Assembly: GCA_025757845.1 (NCBI GenBank) | Contig: CP107211.1 | Location: 1,240,001 to 1,304,000 of the forward strand | Origin: Oscillospiraceae bacterium | GTDB lineage: Bacteria > Bacillota > Clostridia > Oscillospirales > Ruminococcaceae | Reading direction: 5' to 3' | Length of the DNA: 64,000 nt | In this document: positions 49,298 to 57,816 of the stretch, piece after piece | How the letters are laid out: every line of letters starts with the position of its first letter | How positions within the stretch are numbered: position 1 is the stretch's first letter | The notes under the pieces: model-generated | The model's database searches: none | What the model was told of the DNA's origin: nothing | What the model saw: the letters and a program-made list of their open reading frames with translations, nothing else | Translations under genes and position numbers: made by a program

Positions 49298-50638
49298 TTA
49301 GCCGTTGGCCAGCTTGTACTCCTTGGCCCAGCCATCCACAAATGCGGTGACAACGTCGTCCCACTTGCCGGTGCCTGCTGCGTATGCAGTCAGAGCGCTG
49401 CCCACGCCGTTCTTCCACTCCTCGGAAGGCATGGTGGAGAAGCACCAGTCCACACTGGTCTTGCCGTCGGCCACATACTGGTTTGCAATGCCGATCAGGG
49501 GGTTGGTGGAATCCTTGGCAGCCTTGAAGGGGATCACGAAGCCCATGTCGTCGGCCATGGCGCTGGTGCCCTTGTCGGAGGTGACACACCAGTACAGGAA
49601 GTCCAGCGTAGCCTGGATGTCGGCCTCAGAAGCGGCGTTGTTGACACACCAGAAGTTCTCGGAACCGGTGCACAGGCCCTGGTTCTCTTCGCCCTCTACG
49701 CCGATGTAGATGGGCAGCATGCCCAGGTTGTCGTCACCCAGGCTGGAAACATCGCCGTAAGCCCAAGTGCCGTTCTGATAGAACACAGCCTTCTTGTCCA
49801 CGAATTCCGCCACAGCGTCGTTGCCGGTCTTGGAAGCCAGCAGCTTGGGGTCGCAGGTGGAGTCGGTGATGTACAGGTCCCAGATCTGCTTGTAGTTGTC
49901 CAGATAGGTGCCCTTGATGGCGTCGGTGGAGCCGATGCCGTCAGCCTTGTACTCGTAGTAGATGGGCAGGTTGGCCAGATGGGTCTTGAAACGCCAGTCG
50001 GAAGAACCATCCATACCGGCGGAGGTAAAGGCACCGTCCACGCCCAGCTCAGCCTTGCGAGCCTGAATGTCGTCAGCGACCTTCTTCAGATCGTCAAAGC
50101 CCTTGATGTCGTCCTGGGTATAGCCAGCGGCGGTCAGCAGCTCCTTGTTGTAGATGATGCCGTAGGTCTCGATAACGTAGGCGATAGCGGCAACGGCGTC
50201 GCCATCCTTCAGTGCGAAGGAATCGCTGGTCAGCTCACCGTACAGCTGGCTGCCGGACAGGTCGTAGCAGTAATCCTTCCAGTTGGCCAGACCCACAGGG
50301 CCGTTCACCTGGAACAGGGTGGGAGCTTCGCTCTTCTCCATCTCGCTCATCAGGGTGGTCTCGTACTGACCGGAAGCGGCGGTGACCACGGTCACGGGCA
50401 CGCCGGTCTCCTCGGTGTAGACCTTAGCCAGATCCTGCCAAGCCTGATCCTGCTCGGGCTTGAAGTTCAGGTAGTAGACCTTGCCGTCTGCCTTTGCAGC
50501 GGTGCTGGAAGCAGCGGTAGAACTGGCGGCAGAGGAAGCGGTGCTGCTGGAAGAACCGCCGCAGGCAGCCAGACCCAGAGCAGCGGCGGAAACGCCAGCG
50601 GCCTTCAGGAAGTTACGACGAGTGATCATCTTTTTCAT
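49298..50638 (-). CDS. Sugar-binding lipoprotein of ABC transporter
   Basis: The 446-residue family 1 solute-binding protein has an ITRRNFLKAAG signal, lipobox LAAC with Cys26, and a Ser/Ala-rich linker. The body (DGKVYYLNFKPEQDQAW, FQVNGPVGLANWKDYCYDLS) is typical of oligosaccharide binding. Codons are strongly biased, as expected for an abundant protein. Ligand is inferred to be maltodextrin from the malQ in the operon and the LacI regulator upstream. Confidence 0.92.
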   Translation of the reverse strand: MKKMITRRNFLKAAGVSAAALGLAACGGSSSSTASSAASSTAASSTAAKADGKVYYLNFKPEQDQAWQDLAKVYTEETGVPVTVVTAASGQYETTLMSEMEKSEAPTLFQVNGPVGLANWKDYCYDLSGSQLYGELTSDSFALKDGDAVAAIAYVIETYGIIYNKELLTAAGYTQDDIKGFDDLKKVADDIQARKAELGVDGAFTSAGMDGSSDWRFKTHLANLPIYYEYKADGIGSTDAIKGTYLDNYKQIWDLYITDSTCDPKLLASKTGNDAVAEFVDKKAVFYQNGTWAYGDVSSLGDDNLGMLPIYIGVEGEENQGLCTGSENFWCVNNAASEADIQATLDFLYWCVTSDKGTSAMADDMGFVIPFKAAKDSTNPLIGIANQYVADGKTSVDWCFSTMPSEEWKNGVGSALTAYAAGTGKWDDVVTAFVDGWAKEYKLANG

Positions 50639-50712
50639 AATAAGTTCTCCTTCTTATTAAAATTAAAGATCAACTATATACTCTCCGTCCTTCGACGGAG
50701 GGAATACAAAAT

Positions 50713-51720
50713 TCAGAGGGCCCTTACGCTCTCGCCCTGCTGCAGCTCCGGCTGCAACGTCACGGTCTGAGCGGGGGTGCCGTGCTCGATCTGCCGCACC
50801 AGCAGCTCAATGCTCTGCAGAGCGATCTGCTCGCTGGGCTGTACGATGGTGGTCATCACAGGCACACAGTAGCGGGACATCGTAATGCCATCAAAGCCGA
50901 TGACCGACACATCCTCCGGCACCCGGAGCCCAGCGCTCACCAGCGCCCGGATGGCACCAAAGGCGATCACATCGCTCATGGCAAACAGGGCAGTGAACTC
51001 AGCCCGGCGGGCCAGAAGCCCATTCATGGCGTGATACGCGGACTCGAAATCGTAGTTGGACAGGCCGTAGAGCTTGTCCTCGAAGCGAATGCCCGCATCC
51101 TCCATGGCTTGCTGCGCACCCTGACGGCGCATCATGCTGGGGTGGCTCGTGGCCGGGCCGCCCAGCACGGCGATTTTGCGGTGGCCCTGCTGGATGAGGT
51201 AGGACACAGCCTGATAGGCGGCTGCCCGGTCATCCACGCCCACCATGGACAGGTTAGGAAAGTCCAGCTCGTCCGACACGAGGGTGGCCAGCACCGAAGG
51301 GACGCTGATGTTGGCAAATCCTTTCTGGAAGTTTGCGACGCTGCCGCCCAGGAAAATCATGCCTTTGGGTTTGATCTCGCGCAGGATCTTTTCAGCGGCG
51401 TCGATCTCGTTGGCATTCTCGTCCAGATAGGAGACGATGCCGTTGTACCCGTAAAGGGTGGCGGCCCGCTGCAGCTGCACAAGAAAGTCGGAGAAGAAGA
51501 TGTTGCGGGTGCCTTTGACCACGAACACCAAGCTGCGCGACTGCTGGATCTTGAGCTGCCGTGCGTTGGTGTTGGGCACAAAGCCTGCTTCCCGCATTAC
51601 CTCCAGGACTCGTTCCTTGGTCTCCGGCCGGACATCCGGGCGATCGTTGATCACACGGGAGATCGTGCTGACGGAACAGCCGCTGATCCGTGCGATATCT
51701 TTGATCGTCATGTTGCCCAT
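50713..51720 (-). CDS. LacI-family repressor of the maltodextrin operon
   Basis: The 335-residue protein has the LacI headpiece (MTIKDIARISGCSVSTISRV) and a sugar-binding core (about 60-335). ATG at 51720 has GAGGGA at good spacing; a second ATG 9 bp inside is the other option. A GGAAACGTT/AACGTTTCC palindrome near its own start site is the probable operator, so it is likely autoregulated. Confidence 0.92.
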   Translation of the reverse strand: MGNMTIKDIARISGCSVSTISRVINDRPDVRPETKERVLEVMREAGFVPNTNARQLKIQQSRSLVFVVKGTRNIFFSDFLVQLQRAATLYGYNGIVSYLDENANEIDAAEKILREIKPKGMIFLGGSVANFQKGFANISVPSVLATLVSDELDFPNLSMVGVDDRAAAYQAVSYLIQQGHRKIAVLGGPATSHPSMMRRQGAQQAMEDAGIRFEDKLYGLSNYDFESAYHAMNGLLARRAEFTALFAMSDVIAFGAIRALVSAGLRVPEDVSVIGFDGITMSRYCVPVMTTIVQPSEQIALQSIELLVRQIEHGTPAQTVTLQPELQQGESVRAL

Positions 51721-51752
51721 TGCCGGAATCCCTCATCTCTGAAAGAACTATC

Positions 51753-51776
51753 GGAAACGTTGTCGGGAACGTTTCC
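51753..51776. promoter_or_regulatory. LacI operator
   Basis: GGAAACGTT (51753-51761) and AACGTTTCC (51768-51776) are exact inverted 9-bp arms with a 6-bp spacer, located just after the predicted lacI transcription start. AACGTT centres are typical of LacI-family sites. Confidence 0.72.
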
Positions 51777-51785
51777 AGTGGCTAT

Positions 51786-51814
51786 AGTATGGCACATTCC
51801 GTATAAAAAATCAA
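51786..51814 (-). promoter_or_regulatory. Promoter of the lacI gene
   Basis: On the minus strand TTGATT (51809-51814), 17 bp, CATACT (51786-51791), directly upstream of the operator. Confidence 0.72.
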
Positions 51815-52030
51815 GAATGAAAAAACAGTTTCGTGCAATCTGTACATGCTCCCGACCTGTTTTTGTGCAGATTGATTTGCCAGCAGAGCAAAACGCACTG
51901 GACTTCCCGCAAATTCCCGGGAACGGTCAGAAGCTACCGGCAAAACCGTACCGCTTTGTAACTTTTTGCACGGCTGCAAGTGCTTTCTGAACCAGGCGCA
52001 TGTACTGCAAATCTAGCGAGAACGGTCCCG
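51815..52030. other. Intergenic region, nothing recognised
   Basis: The sequence between the lacI promoter and the next terminator contains GAACGGT/ACCGTTC pieces but no supported gene or RNA. Confidence 0.4.
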
Positions 52031-52077
52031 AAAAAAGAAAAATGGCGGGGAAGAACCGTTCCGGTTCGTCCTCGCCG
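52031..52077 (-). terminator. Terminator of the secreted transglutaminase-like gene
   Basis: On the minus strand a GC-rich hairpin with inner GAACCG/CGGTTC arms is followed by TTTTTCTTTTTT. Confidence 0.75.
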
Positions 52078-52091
52078 TTTTGAGCACATAT

Positions 52092-52808
52092 TTACAGATA
52101 CGGGTGCTGATAGGGGGCAGGTTCCGGGCCGCAGTACAGGCCGTAGGCGTCGCAGATCCAGTAGCTGCCGTCGGGCATGGGCACGCGGCACCACTGGTGG
52201 CTCCACTGGTTTTCGTTGACGTGCTCATAGGGGATGCCCAGCATGTTCAGACACAGGCCAGTGGTGCGGGCGCATCCGGCACAGGAGGCCACATGCAGCA
52301 CCAGATACCCATAGGCGTCGTTGTAGTGAGGCACATCGGTAGAGTAGGCAACCGTACCGTCATCTACCATTTCGCGCAGGGCGTTGGCGATGCCGGCCAG
52401 CTGCTCCTCACGGCTCTTGAAGGCCAGCGGCGTTACGATCCTGCGGGCCTGCTCGTAGGCCTGCGCAAATTCGTCATCGGTCATCTTGCGCTTCAGGCTT
52501 TTGTAGTTGGCCAGTTCCTTGATGGGCACCGGCGACCAGATGGCCGCGATCTGGGCGTCGGTCAGCTTCAGGTCCGTGTCACCGGCACGGCCCCAGGCGG
52601 AGGGCTTGCGCCCTTCTGATGCGCCGAACTGGATGTAGTGCTGCAGCAGGGCACCTTCGTCCGTGCCGCAGGCTGCCGCCACATCCGGGTAATGGGTGGC
52701 ATAGTAGCCCGCATCAAACGAGGAAGCGGCCGAGGCCGGAAGCCCGGTGGGCAGCACCAGCAAAAGGCCCAGAGCCGCCGCCGCAAGACGGAAAGGATGT
52801 CGTTTCAT
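52092..52808 (-). CDS. Secreted transglutaminase-like protein
   Basis: The 238-residue protein has a signal peptide (residues 1 to about 30, ending ASAAS). DAGYYATHYPDVAAACGTDE is typical of a short repeat found in clostridial secreted proteins. A transglutaminase core follows: Cys in ASCAGCARTTG, His in SHQWCRV and Asp in ICDAYG. The start at 52808 follows AGGAGGT. Probably a cell-surface peptidase or amidase; target unknown. Confidence 0.85.
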   Translation of the reverse strand: MKRHPFRLAAAALGLLLVLPTGLPASAASSFDAGYYATHYPDVAAACGTDEGALLQHYIQFGASEGRKPSAWGRAGDTDLKLTDAQIAAIWSPVPIKELANYKSLKRKMTDDEFAQAYEQARRIVTPLAFKSREEQLAGIANALREMVDDGTVAYSTDVPHYNDAYGYLVLHVASCAGCARTTGLCLNMLGIPYEHVNENQWSHQWCRVPMPDGSYWICDAYGLYCGPEPAPYQHPYL

Positions 52809-52897
52809 CGTGATACCTCCTGAAAAGTGTGTGCAGGGAAGTGTGCAAGGCCAGTATAACACACCACGACGCAAAACAAAATGGGCGCATTGCACCA

Positions 52898-52935
52898 AAA
52901 AAGGCTCCTTCCCTTGTCATCGGGAAAGAGCCTTT
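52898..52935 (-). terminator. Terminator of the rpsF-ssb-rpsR operon
   Basis: On the minus strand AAAGGCTCTTTCCC pairs with GGGAAGGAGCCTTT and is followed by TTTTTT. Confidence 0.9.
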
Positions 52936-52976
52936 GCTGATTGCTGATTATTTTGATTGGGTTGATGTTTTAAAGA

Positions 52977-53234
52977 TTAGTCGCTGACGTAGGGCATCAG
53001 AGCAACGTGACGAGCACGCTTGATGGCGATGGTCAGTGCGCGCTGATGATAAGCGCAAGTGCCGGTCACACGGCGGGGAATGATCTTTGCACGCTCAGAG
53101 ACGTACTTACGCAGACGGGGCACGTCCTTGTAATCGATGGTGTCGATGCGATCGACACAGAAGCTGCAAACCTTCTTGCGGCCGCGACGCATGGGGCGTG
53201 CGGGGCGAGAGCCTTCGGTTCTTTCAAAAGCCAT
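52977..53234 (-). CDS. rpsR: 30S ribosomal protein S18
   Basis: The 85-residue protein matches S18 ([39 protein letters not shown] pattern, [17 protein letters not shown]). Cys residues in VCSFCV suggest a zinc-binding form. Last gene of the conserved rpsF-ssb-rpsR operon. Confidence 0.97.
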   Translation of the reverse strand: MAFERTEGSRPARPMRRGRKKVCSFCVDRIDTIDYKDVPRLRKYVSERAKIIPRRVTGTCAYHQRALTIAIKRARHVALMPYVSD

Positions 53235-53280
53235 TGCTTATTACCTCCTATTGGATTTTTAACGGATGGACCGTTTCGTG

Positions 53281-53760
53281 TCAGAACGGCAGGTCGTCGC
53301 TGTCGTCGATGACGGCAAAGTCATCGGCATTGCCGGCGGAATAGCTGGGAGCTGCCTCCACAGCGGCCGGACGGGCAGGGGCTGCGTTCTGGTAGGACGG
53401 AGCAGAATTCTGATAATTTGCTCCGCCGCCTGCATTGCTGTTCTTGGGGCCTGCAAAGTTGATGTTGTTGGCCACGATCTCAAAAGCCGTGCGGTTGTTG
53501 CCGTTCTTGTCCTGATACTGGCGGGTCTGGATGCTGCCGTCAATGGCGATCAGACTGCCTTTCTGGAAATACTTGCTCACAAACTCGGCCTGCGAACGCC
53601 AAGCGACGATATCAATGAAATCGGCCTGACGCTGCTCGCCCTGACGTGCAAAATTGCGGTCGCAGGCGATGCGGAAACTGCACACATTGATGCCCTGGGG
53701 CGTGGTGCGCAGTTCAGGGTCCGCCACAAGGCGGCCCATGATGGCAACAACATTCAACAT
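53281..53760 (-). CDS. ssb: Single-stranded DNA-binding protein
   Basis: The 159-residue protein has the OB fold (MLNVVAIMGRLVADPELR, residues 1-105), a Gly/Asn/Pro/Ala-rich linker and the acidic tip DDSDDLPF for partner binding. It lies between rpsF and rpsR as usual. Confidence 0.97.
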   Translation of the reverse strand: MLNVVAIMGRLVADPELRTTPQGINVCSFRIACDRNFARQGEQRQADFIDIVAWRSQAEFVSKYFQKGSLIAIDGSIQTRQYQDKNGNNRTAFEIVANNINFAGPKNSNAGGGANYQNSAPSYQNAAPARPAAVEAAPSYSAGNADDFAVIDDSDDLPF

Positions 53761-53790
53761 AGTACGGACTCCTTTTTCATCACGAAAGGA

Positions 53791-54075
53791 TTACTCCTCG
53801 TGAGCAATGATCAGGCTGCGCATAACGCCTTCGGTGATCTTGTACACACGGTCCAGCTCAGCGGGGAAGCTGGGCTCGCTGGTGAAGTTGATCACGGTGT
53901 AGACGCCTTCCTCCTCGTCGTTGATGGGGTAGGCCAGACGGCGCTTGCCCCACTCGTCGATGGAATCGATCGTACCGTTAGCCTCGATCAGGGTCTTGAA
54001 CTTACCAACCAGAGCGGCGGTAGCCTCCTCGTCGAGAGCGGCGCTGGTAATCAGCATGGTTTCGTACTTTGCCAT
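53791..54075 (-). CDS. rpsF: 30S ribosomal protein S6
   Basis: The 94-residue protein begins MAKYETMLITSAALDEE and contains WGKRRLAYPINDEEEG, the S6 signature. Start follows AGGAGGTG. The open frame upstream covers the structured leader and is not coding. Confidence 0.97.
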   Translation of the reverse strand: MAKYETMLITSAALDEEATAALVGKFKTLIEANGTIDSIDEWGKRRLAYPINDEEEGVYTVINFTSEPSFPAELDRVYKITEGVMRSLIIAHEE

Positions 54076-54213
54076 TTTTGTAGCACCTCCTTTTGGACTT
54101 AAGGGTCTTGCAATCGCAAGACCAAGGGTACACACAGCTGCGGCGTTGCGGCTGTGTGCGGCGTGTCTGTTCAGACAGCAATTTATTATAGCAAGTCCGG
54201 CGGCGTCTGTCAA
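54076..54213 (-). promoter_or_regulatory. Promoter and structured leader of rpsF
   Basis: On the minus strand TTGACA (54208-54213), 17 bp and TATAAT (54185-54190) match consensus exactly. The leader of about 100 nt has hairpins CACACAGC/GCTGTGTG and GGTCTTGC/GCAAGACC. In many bacteria S6:S18 bind such leaders for feedback; that is inference here. Confidence 0.8.
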
Positions 54214-54363
54214 GCCCTTGGATAAAAAAAGTGCTGAAAAAAATCCTTTGCTTTTTTTGCCATAGGGGACTATAATATAGTCGCTTTCTGATGATACCGT
54301 GGAACAAAGTACTGCGGCGGCAGGGAAGTGGGAAATTTAAAAAATCGGAAAAGGAGCGTATCT

Positions 54364-55557
54364 ATGTACTCGATATTCCGCAATCTGGCAATCATCATCC
54401 TGAGTGCAAAGTTTTTTGGGCTGGTAGCACGCAAGTGCAAGGCTCCGCAGGTGGTGGGCGAGATCCTGGCAGGTCTTGTCATCGGCCCCTGTGTGCTCAA
54501 CCTGGTGCAGACCAGTGACTCCATTGCCACCTTCGCCGAGATCGGCGTGGTGCTGCTGATGTTCACCACGGGCCTGGGCACCAACCTGAAGGAACTGATC
54601 AAGGCAGGCCCCATCGCCACCCTGATCGCCGCCGTGGGTGTGGCTGTGCCCCTGGTGGGAGGCACCTTATTATATGGTGCGTTCTACGGCTTTGCAGCAG
54701 TGGGCAGCCCGGAGTTTTACAGGGCTCTGTTCATTGGCACCATTATGACCGCCACCAGCGTGTCCATCACGGTGGCCACCCTGCAGGAGCTGGGCCACCT
54801 GAAGAGCTTTCTGGGCACCACCATCGTCAGTGCAGCTGTTATTGACGATGTGATGGGTATCGTGGTGCTTACCTGTGTGCTGGGTGCCAGCAGCGGCACC
54901 GGTACGGGTCTGGGCAAGGTGCTGTTCAACACCCTGCTGTTCTTTGCCACCGCTGTGGGTGTGGGCCTGGTGGTCCATTACGCCATGAAGTGGCTGGATC
55001 GGCGCAACCCTCACACCCAGCGTATCACCATCGTGAGCCTGGCCTTCTGCTTTGGCATGGCCTATGTGGCCGAGGCCTACTTTGGCATTGCCGATATTAC
55101 CGGTGCCTACATTGCCGGTATCGTGCTGTGCACCATGAATGACGCATCCTATGTGGAGCGCCGGGTGGATATCAGCAACTATATCATCTTTGCACCGATC
55201 TTCTTTGCCTCCATCGGCCTTAAGACCGATATCAGCGGCCTGACCCCGGAGATCCTGCTGTTCTGCGTCTGCTTTGTGATTGTGGCACTGGTCACCAAGA
55301 TCGTGGGCTGCGGCCTGGCTGCCAAGATCTGCCGCTTCAACTGGGGCGACTCCCTGAAGGTTGGTGTCGGCATGATGACTCGCGGCGAGGTGGCACTGAT
55401 CGTGGCGCAAAAGGGTCTTGCCATCGGCGTGGTGGACCCGGTCTACTTTACCGCCGTGATCCTGTTGATCGTGGTATCCAGCGTGGCCACCCCGCTGGCA
55501 CTCAAGGCGATGTTCACCAAGCACCCGCCCGTGCCGCATCCCAGTCAGGCAAAATAA
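54364..55557 (+). CDS. CPA2-family cation/proton antiporter
   Basis: The 397-residue membrane protein has 11-13 helices and the NhaA/Kef fold (LAGLVIGPCVLNLV, LLMFTTGLGTNLKELI, VIDDVMGIVVL with the ion-site Asp pair, MMTRGEVALIVAQ). It probably exchanges Na+ or K+ for protons; no TrkA-type nucleotide domain is attached. Start at 54364 follows AAAAGGAG. Monocistronic. Confidence 0.92.
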   Translation: MYSIFRNLAIIILSAKFFGLVARKCKAPQVVGEILAGLVIGPCVLNLVQTSDSIATFAEIGVVLLMFTTGLGTNLKELIKAGPIATLIAAVGVAVPLVGGTLLYGAFYGFAAVGSPEFYRALFIGTIMTATSVSITVATLQELGHLKSFLGTTIVSAAVIDDVMGIVVLTCVLGASSGTGTGLGKVLFNTLLFFATAVGVGLVVHYAMKWLDRRNPHTQRITIVSLAFCFGMAYVAEAYFGIADITGAYIAGIVLCTMNDASYVERRVDISNYIIFAPIFFASIGLKTDISGLTPEILLFCVCFVIVALVTKIVGCGLAAKICRFNWGDSLKVGVGMMTRGEVALIVAQKGLAIGVVDPVYFTAVILLIVVSSVATPLALKAMFTKHPPVPHPSQAK

Positions 55558-55629
55558 ATGATGTTGCTGCGCAAATGATGGTCTTCGGATGATGTTTTGC
55601 TTCGCAAAAATGATGTGCGCTGCGGCGCA
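55558..55629 (+). repeat. ATGATG-spaced mini-hairpin array
   Basis: Four ATGATG units (55558, 55575, 55589, 55610) alternate with tiny palindromes TTGctgcGCAA (approximate), GTCTTCGG, TTTTGCttcGCAAAA and TGCGCtgcgGCGCA. The pattern resembles short hairpin repeats found between genes in related genomes. Confidence 0.65.
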
Positions 55630-55654
55630 TGAAGGACACTACGGCAGCATAGAA

Positions 55655-55692
55655 AAAACACCCCGGAAAAGCGAAAGCCTCCGGGGTGTTTT
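55655..55692. terminator. Bidirectional terminator
   Basis: AAAACACCCCGG (55655-55666) pairs with CCGGGGTGTTTT (55681-55692) between the antiporter gene and convergent galU. Confidence 0.92.
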
Positions 55693-55707
55693 CATTATCA
55701 TTTTATT

Positions 55708-56583
55708 TTACAGCGTCTTGCAGAACTCCTTCAGGTAGGCACGGAAGGCCTCGCCGATTTCCGGGTGCTGCAGGGCCAGCTCCACCTGAGCCTCTACCAC
55801 TTTGAGCTTGTTGCCCATGTCGTAGTGCTTGCCGGTAAACTCCACGGCCGTCATGCCGCCGTAATTGCGGGCGTACTCGGCCATGGCGTCGGTCAGCTGG
55901 ATCTCACCGCCGGCACCGGGTTTGGTGTGGGCCAGCAGGTCGTAGATCTCCGGGGTGAGCAGCACGCGGCCCAGGATGGAATAATTGCTGAACTCCTGAC
56001 CCTTTTTGGGCTTCTCGATCATGTCATCCACAAAGAAATAGTTGTCGTGGATGGGGGTGGTCTTTAAGCTGCAGTAGCGGCTCACATCGGCCCAGGGCAC
56101 AGCGGAAACACCGGCTGCCGGACGGCCGAACTCCTCGTAGGCGCGGATCAACTGAGCACACACGGGGTCCTCGCCCCAGATCACATCATCGCCGTAGATC
56201 ACCACAAAGGGGTCATCCCCGGTAAAGGGCTTTGCCATGCTCACGGCATGGCCCAGACCCAGCGTCTGCTTCTGGCGTACAAAATAGATGTTGGCCAAAT
56301 TGGAGATGCCAAGGCATTCCTCCAGCATCTTTTCCTTGCCGGGGGCGGCCAGCTTCTCTTCCAGCTCCGGGCTGCGGTCAAAATGGTCCTCGATCACGCT
56401 CTGGTTGCGGCCCAGAATGATCAGGATGTCGGTGATGCCGGAACGCACGGCCTCTTCCACCAGATACTGGATGGCGGGCTTGTCCACGATGGGCAGCATG
56501 CCCTTGGGCATGGCTTTGGTGGCCGGCAGCACACGGGTGCCAAGACCAGCAGCGGGGATCACAGCTTTGGTTACCTTTTTCAT
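55708..56583 (-). CDS. galU: UTP-glucose-1-phosphate uridylyltransferase
   Basis: The 291-residue nucleotidyltransferase has AVIPAAGLGTRVLPATKAMPK, KPAIQYLVEEA and GDDVIWGEDP. It makes UDP-glucose for the Leloir pathway, envelope glycans and glycogen-related metabolism. It follows the RING-type gene by 25 bp. Confidence 0.96.
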   Translation of the reverse strand: MKKVTKAVIPAAGLGTRVLPATKAMPKGMLPIVDKPAIQYLVEEAVRSGITDILIILGRNQSVIEDHFDRSPELEEKLAAPGKEKMLEECLGISNLANIYFVRQKQTLGLGHAVSMAKPFTGDDPFVVIYGDDVIWGEDPVCAQLIRAYEEFGRPAAGVSAVPWADVSRYCSLKTTPIHDNYFFVDDMIEKPKKGQEFSNYSILGRVLLTPEIYDLLAHTKPGAGGEIQLTDAMAEYARNYGGMTAVEFTGKHYDMGNKLKVVEAQVELALQHPEIGEAFRAYLKEFCKTL

Positions 56584-56608
56584 GATAAAAACTCCTTTAT
56601 AAATCGCA

Positions 56609-57589
56609 TCAGGAGAGAGCGTTCAGCAGAACATCCAGATTGGGGCCCAGCAGCATGCTGCAGCAGGCACCGAACACCATCAGCAGCAGGAGCGACCCCA
56701 GCACAGCACCCCAGCTCACACCGCCCTGTGCCGAAAGCACCACGCTGCGCTGGGCATCGTCCGGGAACTCCGCGCGGATGCGCCGGATGTGCTCCGCCGC
56801 GCTCTTGCGGTAGAACCACTTGGCAAACATGCCGCGCACCAGCATGAGCGCAAAGCTGGCCAACGACACCACGCGGCCCAGCACCACATAGGTGGAATCG
56901 CTCAGGCCCAAAGACAGCGAGCTGCCGGTGATCTGCATCATCTGCAGCAGCGTGGGCACGAACAGCAGCAATTCTGCGGCCAGAAAGGCAAACGCGGGCT
57001 TCCAGGCCTTGCGGTAAAAGAAGTAGAAGGGCCCGAACAGCAGCGCCGAAAAGCTCAGCGAAATTTTGGTGTGCTGCAGCTGCATCCGGCTGTAATCGTT
57101 CAGGTAGGCCGGGGCGGCCGTGCCGATGTAGGTCATCCAGTCGCTGCTGGGGATGCCGTCGATCAGCTCATCCTTCCCGAAAGCGGCCTGCAGGTTGCGG
57201 TGCAGCGGGTCCATGGTCTGCTGCTCGTACTGGCGGTAAAAGCGCTCGTAGTCAAAGCCGCCGTGCTGCTCGTCCTGTGCGGCCTTGCGGTCATTGAGCT
57301 GCTCATCCGCTTCCGTCTCCGGGGGCAGGGCAGCGCCGCAGCAGCGGCAGATCTCTTCGCTGCGCAGCGTGCGCTCCCCGCAGCTGGGGCAGGTGCGCAG
57401 TTCGGCATCCTGATACGGGAAATGCCACTCGTACCCGGCTGCATGGGCGGGGCTGTGGATGCAGCGGCCCAGCTTTTCGTAGCAGGTACGGTGATAGGGG
57501 GCACCGCAGTCCGGGCAGACCACGATGTCATCTTTCAGGGTCAGCGGCTCACCGCAGCCCTCGCAGGGACAGCCATAATATTTCGGCAT
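56609..57589 (-). CDS. Membrane protein with N-terminal prokaryotic RING-type zinc fingers
   Basis: The 326-residue protein has an N-terminal Cys/His-rich module (CPCEGCGEPL, CPDCGAPYHRTCYEKLG, CPSCGERTL, CRCCGAAL; residues 7-85) like prokaryotic RING family 1, a charged linker, then a DUF2628-like segment with four to five membrane helices (about 180-325, FSALLFGPFYFFYRKAW). Such proteins are common in clostridia with unknown function, perhaps membrane scaffolding or protein quality control. It forms a likely operon with galU. Confidence 0.82.
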   Translation of the reverse strand: MPKYYGCPCEGCGEPLTLKDDIVVCPDCGAPYHRTCYEKLGRCIHSPAHAAGYEWHFPYQDAELRTCPSCGERTLRSEEICRCCGAALPPETEADEQLNDRKAAQDEQHGGFDYERFYRQYEQQTMDPLHRNLQAAFGKDELIDGIPSSDWMTYIGTAAPAYLNDYSRMQLQHTKISLSFSALLFGPFYFFYRKAWKPAFAFLAAELLLFVPTLLQMMQITGSSLSLGLSDSTYVVLGRVVSLASFALMLVRGMFAKWFYRKSAAEHIRRIRAEFPDDAQRSVVLSAQGGVSWGAVLGSLLLLMVFGACCSMLLGPNLDVLLNALS

Positions 57590-57692
57590 GTTTTCCTCCA
57601 GTGATAAGGTTCATACTGGTATTATACTCTCCCACCTGGCAAAAGAAAAGGTGAAATTCTTCAAAATTCCAGCAGATCAACCGTTTTTCCTC

Positions 57693-57721
57693 TTTACTTT
57701 ACCACAGATTCTCGGTATACT
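57693..57721 (+). promoter_or_regulatory. Promoter of prfB
   Basis: TTTACT (57693-57698), 17 bp, TATACT (57716-57721). Confidence 0.7.
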
Positions 57722-57816
57722 AATGAAGTATCTGTGTATAAACTGTGTCTTTTGGGTCACCCCGAAAGACCGCTTCCCTAAATGTAGATCCAACCCGGAA
57801 CGAGAGGAACAAGAGA

